A DNA stretch of 20,828 nucleotides from a virus. Shown here one piece after another: positions 12,795 to 20,828 of this stretch (position 1 is its first letter; every line of letters begins with the position of its first letter). Position numbers and translations under genes: made by a program. Location of the stretch: positions 1 to 20,828 of IMG/VR virus record IMGVR_UViG_3300002231_001865; one strand, 5' to 3'. Below the pieces are notes generated by a model. It did no database searches. It was not told the DNA's origin and worked only from the letters and a program-made list of their open reading frames with translations.

Positions 12795-13573
12795 AGGATG
12801 CAGTGACCCTTTATCTCAAAGAGGTGTATCGCGGCGTCCTCTTGAACGATGACGAGGTTTGCGCGCTGGCCAGGCGCCGGGATGAGGGGGATATAAGCGC
12901 CCGCAATGAGCTTGTTGAGAAAAACCAGGGGTTGGTACAGAGGTGGGCACGGAACTATATACGGGCCATGCGCCATCTCCAGATGATCGATCTGATTCAG
13001 TACGGAAATATCGGCCTGATGCGGGCTGCAGATCTATACGATCCGGACCGGATCAACGCCCAGACGGGAAAGCCCTTCAAGTTCTCTACTTATGCGGTCT
13101 GGTGGATTCGGCAAACCATTGATCGTGGTGTGATGAACGATGATCGTGATGTACGGCTGCCGGTTCATATCCATAAACGGATCCGCAAGATGTTGCGCGG
13201 TGAAGCTGAGGATGATTGGCAGCTCGCTATATTGACGGATGGAAATCATATTGGAATCCGGACGGCTGGCCCGTATCGCTTTGAAGATGGAGAAGTTGAG
13301 TTACCGGACGAGCAGGACCACATCGGTGCGGTTGAGCACATGTACCTGATTGATGAAATCAAGGATATTCTGGAGCAGATGGTTGAGGACAGCCCATACG
13401 AGACGATGGAGCGGAACGTCCGTATATACCGCCGCCGGATGGGCCTTGATGGCCTTGACCCGGTTACCCTGGAGGAATGCGGGCAGGAGGTCGGAATGAC
13501 TCGGGAGCGGGTCCGCCAGGTATGTGAGGAGGTCAAAAAACAATTGAGGGTGAGACTGCACGAGTACGCGTAG
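12791..13573 (+). CDS. RNA polymerase sigma70-family factor
   Basis: The protein is 260 residues. Residues 1-35 resemble region 1.2 (D-A-V-T-L-Y-L-K-E-V). Residues about 36-127 are region 2, with L-I-Q-Y-G-N-I-G-L-M-R-A-A (core binding) and F-S-T-Y-A-V-W-W-I-R-Q (-10 melting and recognition), then V-R-L-P-V-H-I as in RpoD. Region 3 is much shortened. Residues about 186-256 are region 4, with a recognition helix M-T-R-E-R-V-R-Q at 236-243. It would steer host polymerase to housekeeping-like promoters. ATG 12791 overlaps the portal stop, so it is expected to be co-translated with a head protein. Phage sigma factors are known, but this placement is odd. Confidence 0.9.
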   Translation: MKDAVTLYLKEVYRGVLLNDDEVCALARRRDEGDISARNELVEKNQGLVQRWARNYIRAMRHLQMIDLIQYGNIGLMRAADLYDPDRINAQTGKPFKFSTYAVWWIRQTIDRGVMNDDRDVRLPVHIHKRIRKMLRGEAEDDWQLAILTDGNHIGIRTAGPYRFEDGEVELPDEQDHIGAVEHMYLIDEIKDILEQMVEDSPYETMERNVRIYRRRMGLDGLDPVTLEECGQEVGMTRERVRQVCEEVKKQLRVRLHEYA

Positions 13574-13581
13574 GGGGCGAG

Positions 13582-13809
13582 ATGGATATAAACGAACTGG
13601 AGGAGTGGCTGGTAGACGAGTACGCCGCTGCTGGCCGCGCTGGGATGGCCACGGCCACCGAGGACAGAGAACGGTTTGCAGCGATCGGGAAGCAACGATT
13701 CATTGAGGCGCTTTTCGATAAATTTCACACAGATCCAACACGGGTCATCGTAAGGATGGTCCAGAAGGGGCAGCCGGTACCGGGATTTCCGCCCCCGCTA
13801 CCCCAATAA
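13582..13809 (+). CDS. Small hypothetical protein between sigma factor and scaffold
   Basis: The protein is 75 residues with a GGGGGCGAG before ATG 13582, eight bases after the sigma stop. It is mostly helical (E-L-E-E-W-L-V-D-E-Y and R-F-A-A-I-G-K-Q-R-F-I-E-A-L-F-D-K-F), followed by a Pro-rich C-terminal tail (P-G-F-P-P-P-L-P-Q). It could be an accessory to the sigma factor (for example a co-regulator) or to head assembly. Nothing in the sequence decides. Confidence 0.6.
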   Translation: MDINELEEWLVDEYAAAGRAGMATATEDRERFAAIGKQRFIEALFDKFHTDPTRVIVRMVQKGQPVPGFPPPLPQ

Positions 13810-13878
13810 CGGACCGGGCATAAGCCTGCTCCACCAAGTAACCTGACGCCGCCTGATGGCCGCGAGGGAGTATGAGTC

Positions 13879-14997
13879 ATGAGTGAGTTCCAAGAAGACA
13901 CCACCAATATGGATGATGCGCTGGCCAGTTTTGTCAGCGTTGAGAGAGTAAGGCATGGGATCGACGAGGAGCCCGCCAGTGTAGACGCTGAGCCGGCCCC
14001 CGACGAGGATCCGGCGGATGAGAGCGCAGCTGCGGCAGATGACGAGCAGCCCGGTGACGGCCAGGCTGTTGATGATTCGGCGAGTGGCGACGACACTCCT
14101 CCAGAAGATCCCGATGATTCTCCCGACACTACGGATGGCGACGGCCCTCAAGCAGATGCCGGCGAGGATACTCGGACCCAGGAAGAACTGCTGGAAGCTC
14201 TCAAAAAATCCGAAGAACGTGTTGTCGCCCTGGAGCATACGAACGACTCAAACAAAGGGAGAGTAAAGGCGCTGCAGCGTAAGGGCCAGTCCCTGCGCAA
14301 CCAGCTATCTGCTCTCGGAACAAGTAGAGTTGGGCCCTCCCAAGAGACGGCCCAACGTGAACTGACAGAGGCGGAGAGCGAGCTCGCTCAACTTAAAGAG
14401 GAGATGGGTGAGGATTACCCAGCTACTATCAAGTTGGTCAATGCCGCTCTGCGGGTGAATAGCCTGCGCACCGCTGGTGCAGTTGACGAGAAGCTCGACC
14501 CCCTACGCACTGCTGCTGAGACTCTAATCACTGAAGAGGTGCACTCGGATAGCGTGGAGGTCGCGGAATTATTGTCGGCAAAATACGATGTGCCAGGCCT
14601 GGTGAACTCGGAAGGGTTTGCCAAGTGGCTCGAGGTGTTACCCCCGACATACCGCGAACTCTTCGATAATTCCGAAGATCCCGCCGATCAGTTGATGATT
14701 CTCGACACTTATGCGGAAGGGCGCGATGTTTCAGAATTTTTGGTCAATCCACCGGCCCAGACCGAACCCGTAGAGACTACTGACTCAGACAAGGACCTGC
14801 CGCCCTCAAACGATGGTGTCAGGAGCCAACAGGAGAAGGACGCTGCCGACATCGACGGTAAAGCGAACGCACTGCCAGACCCAGCGGGTCCCGCAGGCGG
14901 CGCAGCCGACAATAGCGCAGAGGCCTCCTTCGCCATAGTCGAGAAGGAAAAACAGCGGGCAAGGGAAGGGAGGACCCGGAGGGTTGAGATTCCCTAA
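13879..14997 (+). CDS. Scaffold-like head assembly protein
   Basis: The 372-residue protein lies directly before the capsid gene, the normal place of a scaffold. Residues about 28-98 are strongly acidic and disordered (Asp/Glu/Pro/Ala). Residues about 100-180 form a coiled coil (E-E-L-L-E-A-L-K-K-S-E-E-R). The middle is helical, and the last 25 residues are basic (E-K-E-K-Q-R-A-R-E-G-R-T-R-R). In P22-type scaffolds a basic C-terminal hook binds the capsid protein, which fits. It is expected to fill the prohead and leave before or during packaging. ATG 13879 has GAGGGAG upstream. Confidence 0.75.
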   Translation: MSEFQEDTTNMDDALASFVSVERVRHGIDEEPASVDAEPAPDEDPADESAAAADDEQPGDGQAVDDSASGDDTPPEDPDDSPDTTDGDGPQADAGEDTRTQEELLEALKKSEERVVALEHTNDSNKGRVKALQRKGQSLRNQLSALGTSRVGPSQETAQRELTEAESELAQLKEEMGEDYPATIKLVNAALRVNSLRTAGAVDEKLDPLRTAAETLITEEVHSDSVEVAELLSAKYDVPGLVNSEGFAKWLEVLPPTYRELFDNSEDPADQLMILDTYAEGRDVSEFLVNPPAQTEPVETTDSDKDLPPSNDGVRSQQEKDAADIDGKANALPDPAGPAGGAADNSAEASFAIVEKEKQRAREGRTRRVEIP

Positions 14998-15024
14998 TCT
15001 ACTGAAACCCACGGAGGTTAGCGC

Positions 15025-16035
15025 ATGGTGCTAACTGCATTCGGCGATATCGGTAATCGTACCGCCGGCTGGGTAGTTTCTGAGATGCTGGAGCATGCGA
15101 GACCGCAGCTCGTTCTGACAAAGTTTGGTCAGCATTTTATTATGCCAACCAACAGCTCGAACATTGCGCGTTTTCGGCGCCCCGTACCATTCTCGGTAGC
15201 TACTACGGCACTTACCGAAGGGCAGACGCCGACTGCCCAACAGATGTCCTACACGAACGTGACCGCGACCCTGCTGCAGTATGGTGCGGTGGTTGAGATC
15301 ACTGACAAAGTGCAGGACATGAATGAAGACCCAGTGTTGAAAGACGCTGCTCTTCTGTGCGGCGAACAGGCCGCGGCAACCATTGAGGTTTTGACCTGGA
15401 ACGTACTCCGTGCGGGTACGGCAGTGCTCTACGGAGCATCTGGTGACAGTGCCAGGACCGACGTGAATGATCCGATCTCCCTCTCCCGTCAACGAGCGGT
15501 TACGGCCGTCCTGAGACGTCAGAAAGGAAAGAAGATCAACAAAATGCTGTCGGGCTCGCCCGATGAGAACACCACCCCGATCGAGCAATCCTACATTGCT
15601 TTTGGTCACACCGAGCTTGAATCGGACATCAGGGATATGGCTGGGTTCGTCCCGGTAGCTCTGTATGGTTCGCGCGAGCGGCTGTGTGAGTTCGAGGTCG
15701 GCTCTTGTGAGGACACGCGGTATGTCCTGACAGCAGAGGTAACCAATTTCGCTGATAGCGGATCGTCCACTCTCAACGGCATGCGTTCAACCAGCGACTC
15801 GCAGGTTGACGTATATCCGATTGTATTCATCGCTCGCAATGGCTACGGTTGTGTGCCGCTGAAAGGGTTCAATTCAATCACTCCATCCGTCCTGAATCCT
15901 GGCACACCCAGCAAGTCTGACCCCCTGGGGCAGATCGGCTATGTGGGCTGGAAGACATGGTTTGTTGCAGTGATCCTGAATCAGACCTGGGTGCATCGAC
16001 TCGAAGTCGGCGTTACCGACCTGGGCGACGGATAA
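15025..16035 (+). CDS. Major capsid protein, N4-gp56 family
   Basis: The 336-residue protein would form the icosahedral shell with an HK97-like fold. Diagnostic sections for the N4-gp56 type are an N-terminal helix with K-F-G-Q-H-F-I-M-P, then F-R-R-P-V-P-F, then A-L-T-E-G-Q-T-P-T (about 63-71), and L-L-Q-Y-G-A-V-V-E-I-T-D (about 83-94). C-E-V-G-type receptor-loop strands and V-Y-P-I-V-F-I-A-R-N-G-Y-G come later. ACGGAGG lies at a good distance before ATG 15025. It follows the scaffold by 27 nt and is followed by a GC-rich hairpin, suiting high expression. Confidence 0.88.
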   Translation: MVLTAFGDIGNRTAGWVVSEMLEHARPQLVLTKFGQHFIMPTNSSNIARFRRPVPFSVATTALTEGQTPTAQQMSYTNVTATLLQYGAVVEITDKVQDMNEDPVLKDAALLCGEQAAATIEVLTWNVLRAGTAVLYGASGDSARTDVNDPISLSRQRAVTAVLRRQKGKKINKMLSGSPDENTTPIEQSYIAFGHTELESDIRDMAGFVPVALYGSRERLCEFEVGSCEDTRYVLTAEVTNFADSGSSTLNGMRSTSDSQVDVYPIVFIARNGYGCVPLKGFNSITPSVLNPGTPSKSDPLGQIGYVGWKTWFVAVILNQTWVHRLEVGVTDLGDG

Positions 16036-16057
16036 TCGTCGCTTAGCACACTGAACG

Positions 16058-16077
16058 GCGGGTCCCTCGGGGCCCGT
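16058..16077 (+). terminator. Possible weak terminator after the capsid gene
   Basis: CGGG-T-CCC (16059-16066) pairs with GGG-CCCG (16069-16076 region) in a strong GC hairpin. It is followed only by TCCTTCACTT, not a clean T-run. It could lower transcription of the downstream genes relative to the capsid, or protect the 3' end of the capsid message. Confidence 0.45.
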
Positions 16078-16104
16078 CCTTCACTTAATCCCTGGAGGCA
16101 TATA

Positions 16105-16980
16105 GTGGATACCCTCGACTTAACAGCAGCATTATCGAATATCGCGGGCGGAAAGGACGCAGGAGCAGCAGATCTGCGTGAGTACATCGCCGAATACCTG
16201 GGCCTCGAAGCGCCCAGATCCCACAACAAGACGCAGTTGTGGGGCATGATCTGTAAGGGGGAGGAGAATATCCCCGAAGAGATCGTGGAGGCCATCAAGG
16301 CCAAGCAGATTCAGTCCAAACAGCCATTCAAGCCTGCGGGCGAGCCCAAGCCGAAAGACCCGGACCCGAATTTTGATCCAAAAAAAGCGCTACGGGAATT
16401 CATGCTGACCGAGACAAATGATCAGATGAAGTACCTCGCCGGTATGGCGCCGGAAGAGCGCGTGGCCATGCTGTTCGCCATACCCAACGATCAGATGTCG
16501 CTGCCCACAGTTCTCCCGATGCGGGACTTGTACAGGCGCATTCAGCGCGAGATGATGTTTTTGGCCGATGAGATGTTTGAGGTCATGACGTTCGAGCAAC
16601 GGCGTGAGTCTTACACAGGCCCGCGGTCACGATCAGGACAGGTTGCGCCGCTCAAGGTGCAGGTAAAGCTACTGCCGGACCCGGATGATGCGCAGGACCC
16701 GCAACTCTGCTCCCAAGGCACTAATTGGCAGGTCATGCGTGATGTCGTGGTGGATTTGCCCTGGCGGGCATTCAATGCGCTCAATGATGCGCATTATCCA
16801 CAGGACCGGGATACGGGACAAAAGGACCCGATCACCCAGTTGCCTCTCTATGAGCAGGTTGAGGTGTACGTGTACCCGTTCACGATTCTCGGCACCATTA
16901 TGCCGGAGGGTTACGGGTTTGCAGACAAGAGTTACAAGCCGGTAGAAGAGGTCCTGGAGCCGGAACTGGAGTTATTGTAG
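16105..16980 (+). CDS. Conserved-looking structural protein, unknown role
   Basis: The 291-residue protein uses GTG 16105 with GGAGG upstream. Residues about 20-70 form a small helical domain with L-R-E-Y-I-A-E-Y-L-G-L and S-H-N-K-T-Q-L-W-G-M-I, resembling SAP/HeH-type nucleic-acid-binding folds. A Pro/Lys linker (about 72-95) leads to a mixed domain with D-L-Y-R-R-I-Q-R-E-M-M-F-L-A-D-E-M. The C-terminal half is beta-rich and acidic. The gene lies between capsid and adaptor, so it may be a head-completion, internal or DNA-binding virion protein. I do not recognise a named family. Confidence 0.55.
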   Translation: MDTLDLTAALSNIAGGKDAGAADLREYIAEYLGLEAPRSHNKTQLWGMICKGEENIPEEIVEAIKAKQIQSKQPFKPAGEPKPKDPDPNFDPKKALREFMLTETNDQMKYLAGMAPEERVAMLFAIPNDQMSLPTVLPMRDLYRRIQREMMFLADEMFEVMTFEQRRESYTGPRSRSGQVAPLKVQVKLLPDPDDAQDPQLCSQGTNWQVMRDVVVDLPWRAFNALNDAHYPQDRDTGQKDPITQLPLYEQVEVYVYPFTILGTIMPEGYGFADKSYKPVEEVLEPELELL

Positions 16981-17754
16981 ATGGCGCTATACACGTACCT
17001 CGAGCAATGTCAGCGGGCTTGGCAGGAATCTGGGCAATCGGGTGAGGGCCTGCCCACGGCTCTGGATGCGCTGACGGGTAGAGAGAAGGAGGTGCGGGAC
17101 GCGGTTGCGTTCTCGAACACCCTTCTACAGAACTACCAGAACTGGGATTGGCTGTGGAACGAGATCACGGGATTTTCCCTGACCTCGGGCACAAACCGGT
17201 ATTCCGCGGCAACGCTTGTCGCTGGAACAAACCATGTCGTGCGCTCATGGAACCTGCCGCTTTGTTATGTAACGCCATCTGGGGGGCAACGGGGCAAACT
17301 GACGCGTGAGAAAAGCCGGGAGGTCTGGAAACAGGAGCGATCGGTGCAAGCCGGAAATACCGGCCCCCCAACCAAGTTCTATCTGTACCCGAACAATGAT
17401 CTGGAGTTTGGTCCGTTGGATATGAGCGCTGGCCACACCGTTGATCTTGAGTACTGGCGGAAGGGCGTTGACCTCAACATGAACCTCAGCACGGCGAATA
17501 CTGATCTGTCCGGGGTTGCGGTTAGTGATGATACTTTGCCGGATGCGGATATGGATGAAGCGTTTGATGACATTATCTGGCAGATGGCCGCAATGATCAT
17601 GTCGGAGAAGATATCGGCGGTCGAGCGATCAGAAACCTGCAGGGCCTGGCTGGCCGAGCAGATCTCGATGATGGGCCGGGATAACCTACCTGAACTGGCT
17701 TTTGCACAAAGCGAGTTTTTGAGACATCAGAGCTACTTTGGTGATCAGGCTTGA
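16981..17754 (+). CDS. Head-tail adaptor candidate
   Basis: The 257-residue protein begins directly after the previous stop with GGAG upstream. It has an N-terminal helical section ending in L-L-Q-N-Y-Q-N-W-D-W-L-W, then F-S-L-T-S-G-T-N-R-Y. This matches the usual layout of podovirus adaptors such as P22 gp4-like proteins: helices, a Trp-rich hinge, then a G-x-x-x-Y beta section. The C-terminus is helical (D-D-I-I-W-Q-M-A-A-M-I-M-S-E-K). It would sit under the portal and hold packaged DNA in the head. Position before the hub protein supports this. Identity is by pattern only. Confidence 0.65.
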   Translation: MALYTYLEQCQRAWQESGQSGEGLPTALDALTGREKEVRDAVAFSNTLLQNYQNWDWLWNEITGFSLTSGTNRYSAATLVAGTNHVVRSWNLPLCYVTPSGGQRGKLTREKSREVWKQERSVQAGNTGPPTKFYLYPNNDLEFGPLDMSAGHTVDLEYWRKGVDLNMNLSTANTDLSGVAVSDDTLPDADMDEAFDDIIWQMAAMIMSEKISAVERSETCRAWLAEQISMMGRDNLPELAFAQSEFLRHQSYFGDQA

Positions 17755-17796
17755 CGGCCCCTTATCGCATTTTAACAAGGTTAATGTAGAGTATCG

Positions 17797-19971
17797 ATGA
17801 TCAGGCGTAAGGGAATAAGCAGGCCGCTCAGGAATAAACTGACGCCGACCGCGTTCGCGATCGACGATGGCTTAGACTTAATATCTGACGACCTGGAGAT
17901 ATCGCCTGGAAGGCCCAAGGACGGCATCAACTATGTGCTGCGTAAGCAGGGCGGCGTGGAGCGGGTTTGGGGGTACCAGTTATTCGATGGCACGCCTACC
18001 ACAATAATTCCGGATCCGTCGGTAGATCTCTCGGACACGAACATCACCAATCCGATCGGTGAGGATACGCTCTTCGCGCAGGCATCAGGGGTGATGACCC
18101 TGACCGCGCTGAATGGGGGGACTGCCAAGGTCTCATTTGAGTTCACAACAGTAAATGGAGGGAGCTGTACATTCACCTTCGATCAGGACTCTGCTGCGAT
18201 CAATTACACGGTGGGGAGTACGGAAGAGGGTACCGACATTACCGGTGAGACCGATACCGGGGCGGGCGCCAAGACCAACACGGTGGCATTCACCGCGCTT
18301 GGAACCAAGAGCTATATTACGCTCTACTTCACGACTGCGACGGCCCAGACGTACGATACGTTTACCTGGGCGACGGCACGGGCATCTGCGATGGCTCAGG
18401 CGCTCGATGTCAGGGCAGTCTTCCAGGTTGGCACGACTTGGTACGCCATTCAGAACAATGCCGGAGAGACAGCGGGTCTCCTTTTCAAGGAATCCACGAG
18501 CGGCTGGACCGCCGTTTCCCTTGGAAACCGACTCGGATTTGATACCGGACTGCTTGCTGAAGTTGAGGAGGGAGACACAATCGTTGGGGCGGTTTCCGGG
18601 GCCTCTGCGACGGTTAATCGGGTAGTTCGCAAGACCGGGACTTGGAAGGCAGGCGATGCGGCGGGGTTCTTCTGTATCGGCACAGTGACTGGGGGGCCAT
18701 TCCAAGCCGAGGGCTTGACCGTATCTGGTGTGTTATCCGCCAATGCGACCGGGGCAGAGACCGCGATCACATTGCCTGCTGGCGGCACATATGACGTGAA
18801 GATCGGTAGTTACTATTCCGGCGTATCGGGCAAGCGGGCGTATGGTGCTAACGGGGTAGGGACAGCGTTTGAATTTGACGGGACTACCTTTGTACCTATT
18901 GAATCAGGGCTCAGCGGCGATACTCCCAGCCACGTCGAGGTGGGTGAGTATCACCTGATGTTGGGCTGGGATACTGGGGACTGGGCTTGGTCGAGTACGC
19001 TGCTTCCGACGGTATTCGATGCATACCGCGGGGCGGGGACCGAACTGATCCCCGATGAGATCACCGAGATCCGCAAGCTCGAGGGCGCGGGCAGGACTGC
19101 ATTTATCTGCCGAGATTCGCTCTTTATCTTGAGTGGGGACGTGAGCTCATCCTGGCGGATGGACTCGTACACCTACGAGGTGGGCGGGATTGCGGGCACG
19201 GCAGGCATGCTGGGCTCCAAACTGTTCTACCTGGATGATCAGGGCGTGACTTGGTTGGGCGCTTCTCAGGACTTCGGTGGATATGCGCGCGAGCCAGTCA
19301 GTTTTGATGTGGATCCAGACCTGATCAAAAGAAAAAACGATGTGACGGCCAGCCTGGTATCCAAACGGACAAGCACGTACAGGTTATTTTACGGGGCGAG
19401 GGCGTTTTACTTCACAATGAAGGGGACGGAATTGCGCGGGGTTATGCCGGTTCTGTTGGACGATACAGTGCTTTGTACGGGGGTTGGTAGGGACGCGAAC
19501 GGCAAAGAAATGCTGATGTTCGGGTCCGATGGTGGTGAGGTGTTTCATTTAGATAACTCCTCGTATTTCGATTTTGCGGATATTGAGGCGTGGATCAAAC
19601 TGCCGTTCAATTTTGTTGATAATCCGTTACTTATCAAGGAGTTTATCAAAGCTGTTATAGGCATGAAGGTGGACGATCTCGATGCATTCAATCTCTCTGT
19701 CCGGGTTGAGTACGGGCAGAATGCTCCAAGAGGAGCTGCAGCGGATAATTGGACGTTTGCGTCACCAGACGGGGGGGTACCGGCGATTTGGGCGTTTGCC
19801 AATTGGGCAGAGTTTTTCTGGGGGGTTACGGATTCAAATCATGGGACGGTCCCTCTGCGAGGGATTGATACCTCAATCTCGTTCACGTTCTATTCGGATG
19901 GGGACGGTGGCCAGGCTCATTCAATCAATGATGTAACGTTCCTTTACAAATCAGAGAGCATACAGGTGTAG
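17797..19971 (+). CDS. Tail hub / packaged-DNA stabilisation protein
   Basis: The 724-residue protein has an N-terminal segment characteristic of podovirus hub proteins: G-L-D-L, then E-I-S-P-G-R, then N-Y-V-L-R-K-Q-G-G-V-E-R-V-W-G-Y and F-D-G. An inserted domain lies near residues 254-312 (E-G-D-T-I-V-G-A-V-S-G-A). The rest reads as a beta-propeller-like repeat of Gly/Asp/Trp strands, as in P22 gp10-type tail plugs. It would close the portal after packaging and carry the fibres. The start at ATG 17797 has only a weak ribosome binding site. It ends three bases before the fibre gene. Confidence 0.7.
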   Translation: MIRRKGISRPLRNKLTPTAFAIDDGLDLISDDLEISPGRPKDGINYVLRKQGGVERVWGYQLFDGTPTTIIPDPSVDLSDTNITNPIGEDTLFAQASGVMTLTALNGGTAKVSFEFTTVNGGSCTFTFDQDSAAINYTVGSTEEGTDITGETDTGAGAKTNTVAFTALGTKSYITLYFTTATAQTYDTFTWATARASAMAQALDVRAVFQVGTTWYAIQNNAGETAGLLFKESTSGWTAVSLGNRLGFDTGLLAEVEEGDTIVGAVSGASATVNRVVRKTGTWKAGDAAGFFCIGTVTGGPFQAEGLTVSGVLSANATGAETAITLPAGGTYDVKIGSYYSGVSGKRAYGANGVGTAFEFDGTTFVPIESGLSGDTPSHVEVGEYHLMLGWDTGDWAWSSTLLPTVFDAYRGAGTELIPDEITEIRKLEGAGRTAFICRDSLFILSGDVSSSWRMDSYTYEVGGIAGTAGMLGSKLFYLDDQGVTWLGASQDFGGYAREPVSFDVDPDLIKRKNDVTASLVSKRTSTYRLFYGARAFYFTMKGTELRGVMPVLLDDTVLCTGVGRDANGKEMLMFGSDGGEVFHLDNSSYFDFADIEAWIKLPFNFVDNPLLIKEFIKAVIGMKVDDLDAFNLSVRVEYGQNAPRGAAADNWTFASPDGGVPAIWAFANWAEFFWGVTDSNHGTVPLRGIDTSISFTFYSDGDGGQAHSINDVTFLYKSESIQV

Positions 19972-19974
19972 CTG

Positions 19975-20828
19975 ATGTCTACATATTTCACGATCCCTGC
20001 TGGTCACGGACTGGTTGATAAACAGATCGCACGTGGCAGCGATGTCCTCGCTCTGTTCAACCGTGTTGATACCGGGTTTGGATATCTGCCCACGCCAGAG
20101 ACGGGCGCGAACCCCGGCTTTGCAGAAGTCTTCACCGTTCAGACACCGACAGCGGACGCGCATGCTGCCACCAAGGCCTATGTGGATACGGTCGCGATAT
20201 CAGGTGTAGTCTTTGCCAACCAGGCTGAGACGGATGCTGGTACAGAGGCAGCCAAGGCGGTACCGCCTGATCACCTGAACTCTTGGCCGGGCTCCACCAA
20301 CATCACGACCCTGGGCACAATCACCTCACTCACAGCGAGCGCGATCACGGTCGATAACCTGTCGATCGATGGGAATACGGTATCCTCGACGACCGGGGAC
20401 CTCAATCTCACGCCTGTTGCCGGTAGCCAGGTTGTCCTGGACGGAGTGATCAACGTGGATGCCGGCGTGGTGACCGGTGCGACCTCGATCACATCCACTG
20501 CATTTGTCGGCGCGCTGACGGGCAATGCGGATACCGCTACAACAGTTACCGCGGCCGCTCAGGCAGCGATTACCTCTCTTGGCACCTTGACCACCCTCAC
20601 CGTTGACGATATCACGATCAACGGGAACACCATCTCCTCTGCCGGCGCGTCCAGCCTGGCGATCACCCCCACTGCTGGTCAGAACATCACGTTTGACGGC
20701 ACAGTTACGCTCGATGCGGGCGTGATTGCAGGCGCGACCTCGATTACTTCGACCGCCTTTGTGGGCACTCTCAGTACGGCTGCACAGCCCAACGTGACCA
20801 GTCTGGGTACCCTCACAACCCTGACGGT
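19975..20828 (+). CDS. Tail fibre or tailspike, 5' part (runs off the window)
   Basis: The frame opens at ATG 19975, three bases after the hub stop, with AGGTG upstream, and is still open at 20828 (284 complete codons). Residues about 57-71 carry T-P-T-A-D-A-H-A-A-T-K-A-Y-V-D, a motif common where fibres join the tail. From residue 113 the protein is a shaft of imperfect repeats, each with T-S-L-G-T-L-T-T-L, I-x-G-N-T-[VI]-S-S, L-x-[IL]-T-P and G-A-T-S-I-T-S-T-A-F-V-G. It is probably trimeric and involved in host adsorption. The receptor-binding end lies beyond the window. Confidence 0.75.
   Translation, partial: MSTYFTIPAGHGLVDKQIARGSDVLALFNRVDTGFGYLPTPETGANPGFAEVFTVQTPTADAHAATKAYVDTVAISGVVFANQAETDAGTEAAKAVPPDHLNSWPGSTNITTLGTITSLTASAITVDNLSIDGNTVSSTTGDLNLTPVAGSQVVLDGVINVDAGVVTGATSITSTAFVGALTGNADTATTVTAAAQAAITSLGTLTTLTVDDITINGNTISSAGASSLAITPTAGQNITFDGTVTLDAGVIAGATSITSTAFVGTLSTAAQPNVTSLGTLTTLT
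20311..20828 (+). repeat. Tandem imperfect repeats in the fibre shaft
   Basis: Unit 1 is 20311-20577 (267 nt), unit 2 is 20578-20802 (225 nt) and unit 3 begins at 20803. Units share L-G-T-[IL]-T-[ST]-L at the start and G-A-T-S-I-T-S-T-A-F-V-G near the end. Unit 1 has about 14 extra residues (a N-A-D-T-A-T-T-V section) before its end. DNA is similar but with many synonymous changes, so the duplication is not recent. Confidence 0.7.

Noticed and set aside
1-20828. tRNA genes, CRISPR arrays, insertion sequences, integrase or attachment sites
   Set aside because: No tRNA-like cloverleaf or T-loop, no regularly spaced short repeats, and no transposase or integrase motifs were seen. The only mobile-type elements are the HNH gene and the intein.

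Overview
This window is a section of a tailed, probably podovirus-like, double-stranded DNA phage genome, or of a prophage or metagenomic phage contig. Every gene I can support lies on the + strand. Genes are tightly packed, often with 1-4 nt stop/start overlaps, and a complete head-packaging module is recognisable. The major capsid protein reads as a member of the N4-gp56 capsid family. The portal is long and P22-like, and an adaptor plus a tail-hub protein stand in for a long tail: no tape measure, tail tube or sheath gene is visible. The host cannot be named. GGAGG-type ribosome binding sites, a sigma70-type promoter and two Tat-like signal peptides point to an ordinary bacterium with a Tat system.

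Layout. (1) 1-2997: an accessory block of very small, translationally coupled genes. It holds three neighbouring genes sharing a C-terminal W-[RK]-Y motif, a 38-residue membrane microprotein, two consecutive proteins with twin-arginine signals, an HNH endonuclease, and a run of microproteins, several with CxxC zinc-knuckle motifs. (2) 2981-3087: a strong extended -10 promoter, a leader of about 70 nt with mutually exclusive hairpins, and an intrinsic terminator, placed just before the late genes. (3) 3102-3946: small basic, membrane/coiled-coil and winged-helix-like proteins. (4) 4028-7319: beta-rich virion decoration or fibre-like proteins, split by a UUCG-loop terminator at 6526-6553. (5) 7395-12794: terminase small subunit, terminase large subunit interrupted by a 336-residue intein, and portal. 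(6) 12791-13573: a sigma70-family factor whose start overlaps the portal stop. (7) 13582-17754: small protein, scaffold-like protein, major capsid protein, a conserved-looking structural protein and a head-tail adaptor candidate. (8) 17797-20828: tail hub/stabilisation protein and the start of a repeat-rich tail fibre that runs off the end.

How it fits together: TerS and TerL would package DNA through the portal into a shell built from the capsid protein on the scaffold. The adaptor and hub close the vertex and carry the fibre. TerL needs its intein spliced out before the nuclease centre is whole. The RpoD-like sigma factor, made in step with the portal, is the most unusual element. It could redirect host RNA polymerase late in infection or, more speculatively, be carried in the virion. 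Its regions 2.4 and 4.2 look like those of a housekeeping sigma, so a promoter like the one at 2981-3009 is a plausible target.

All assignments come from reading the sequence and recalled family features. No database search or folding software was used.
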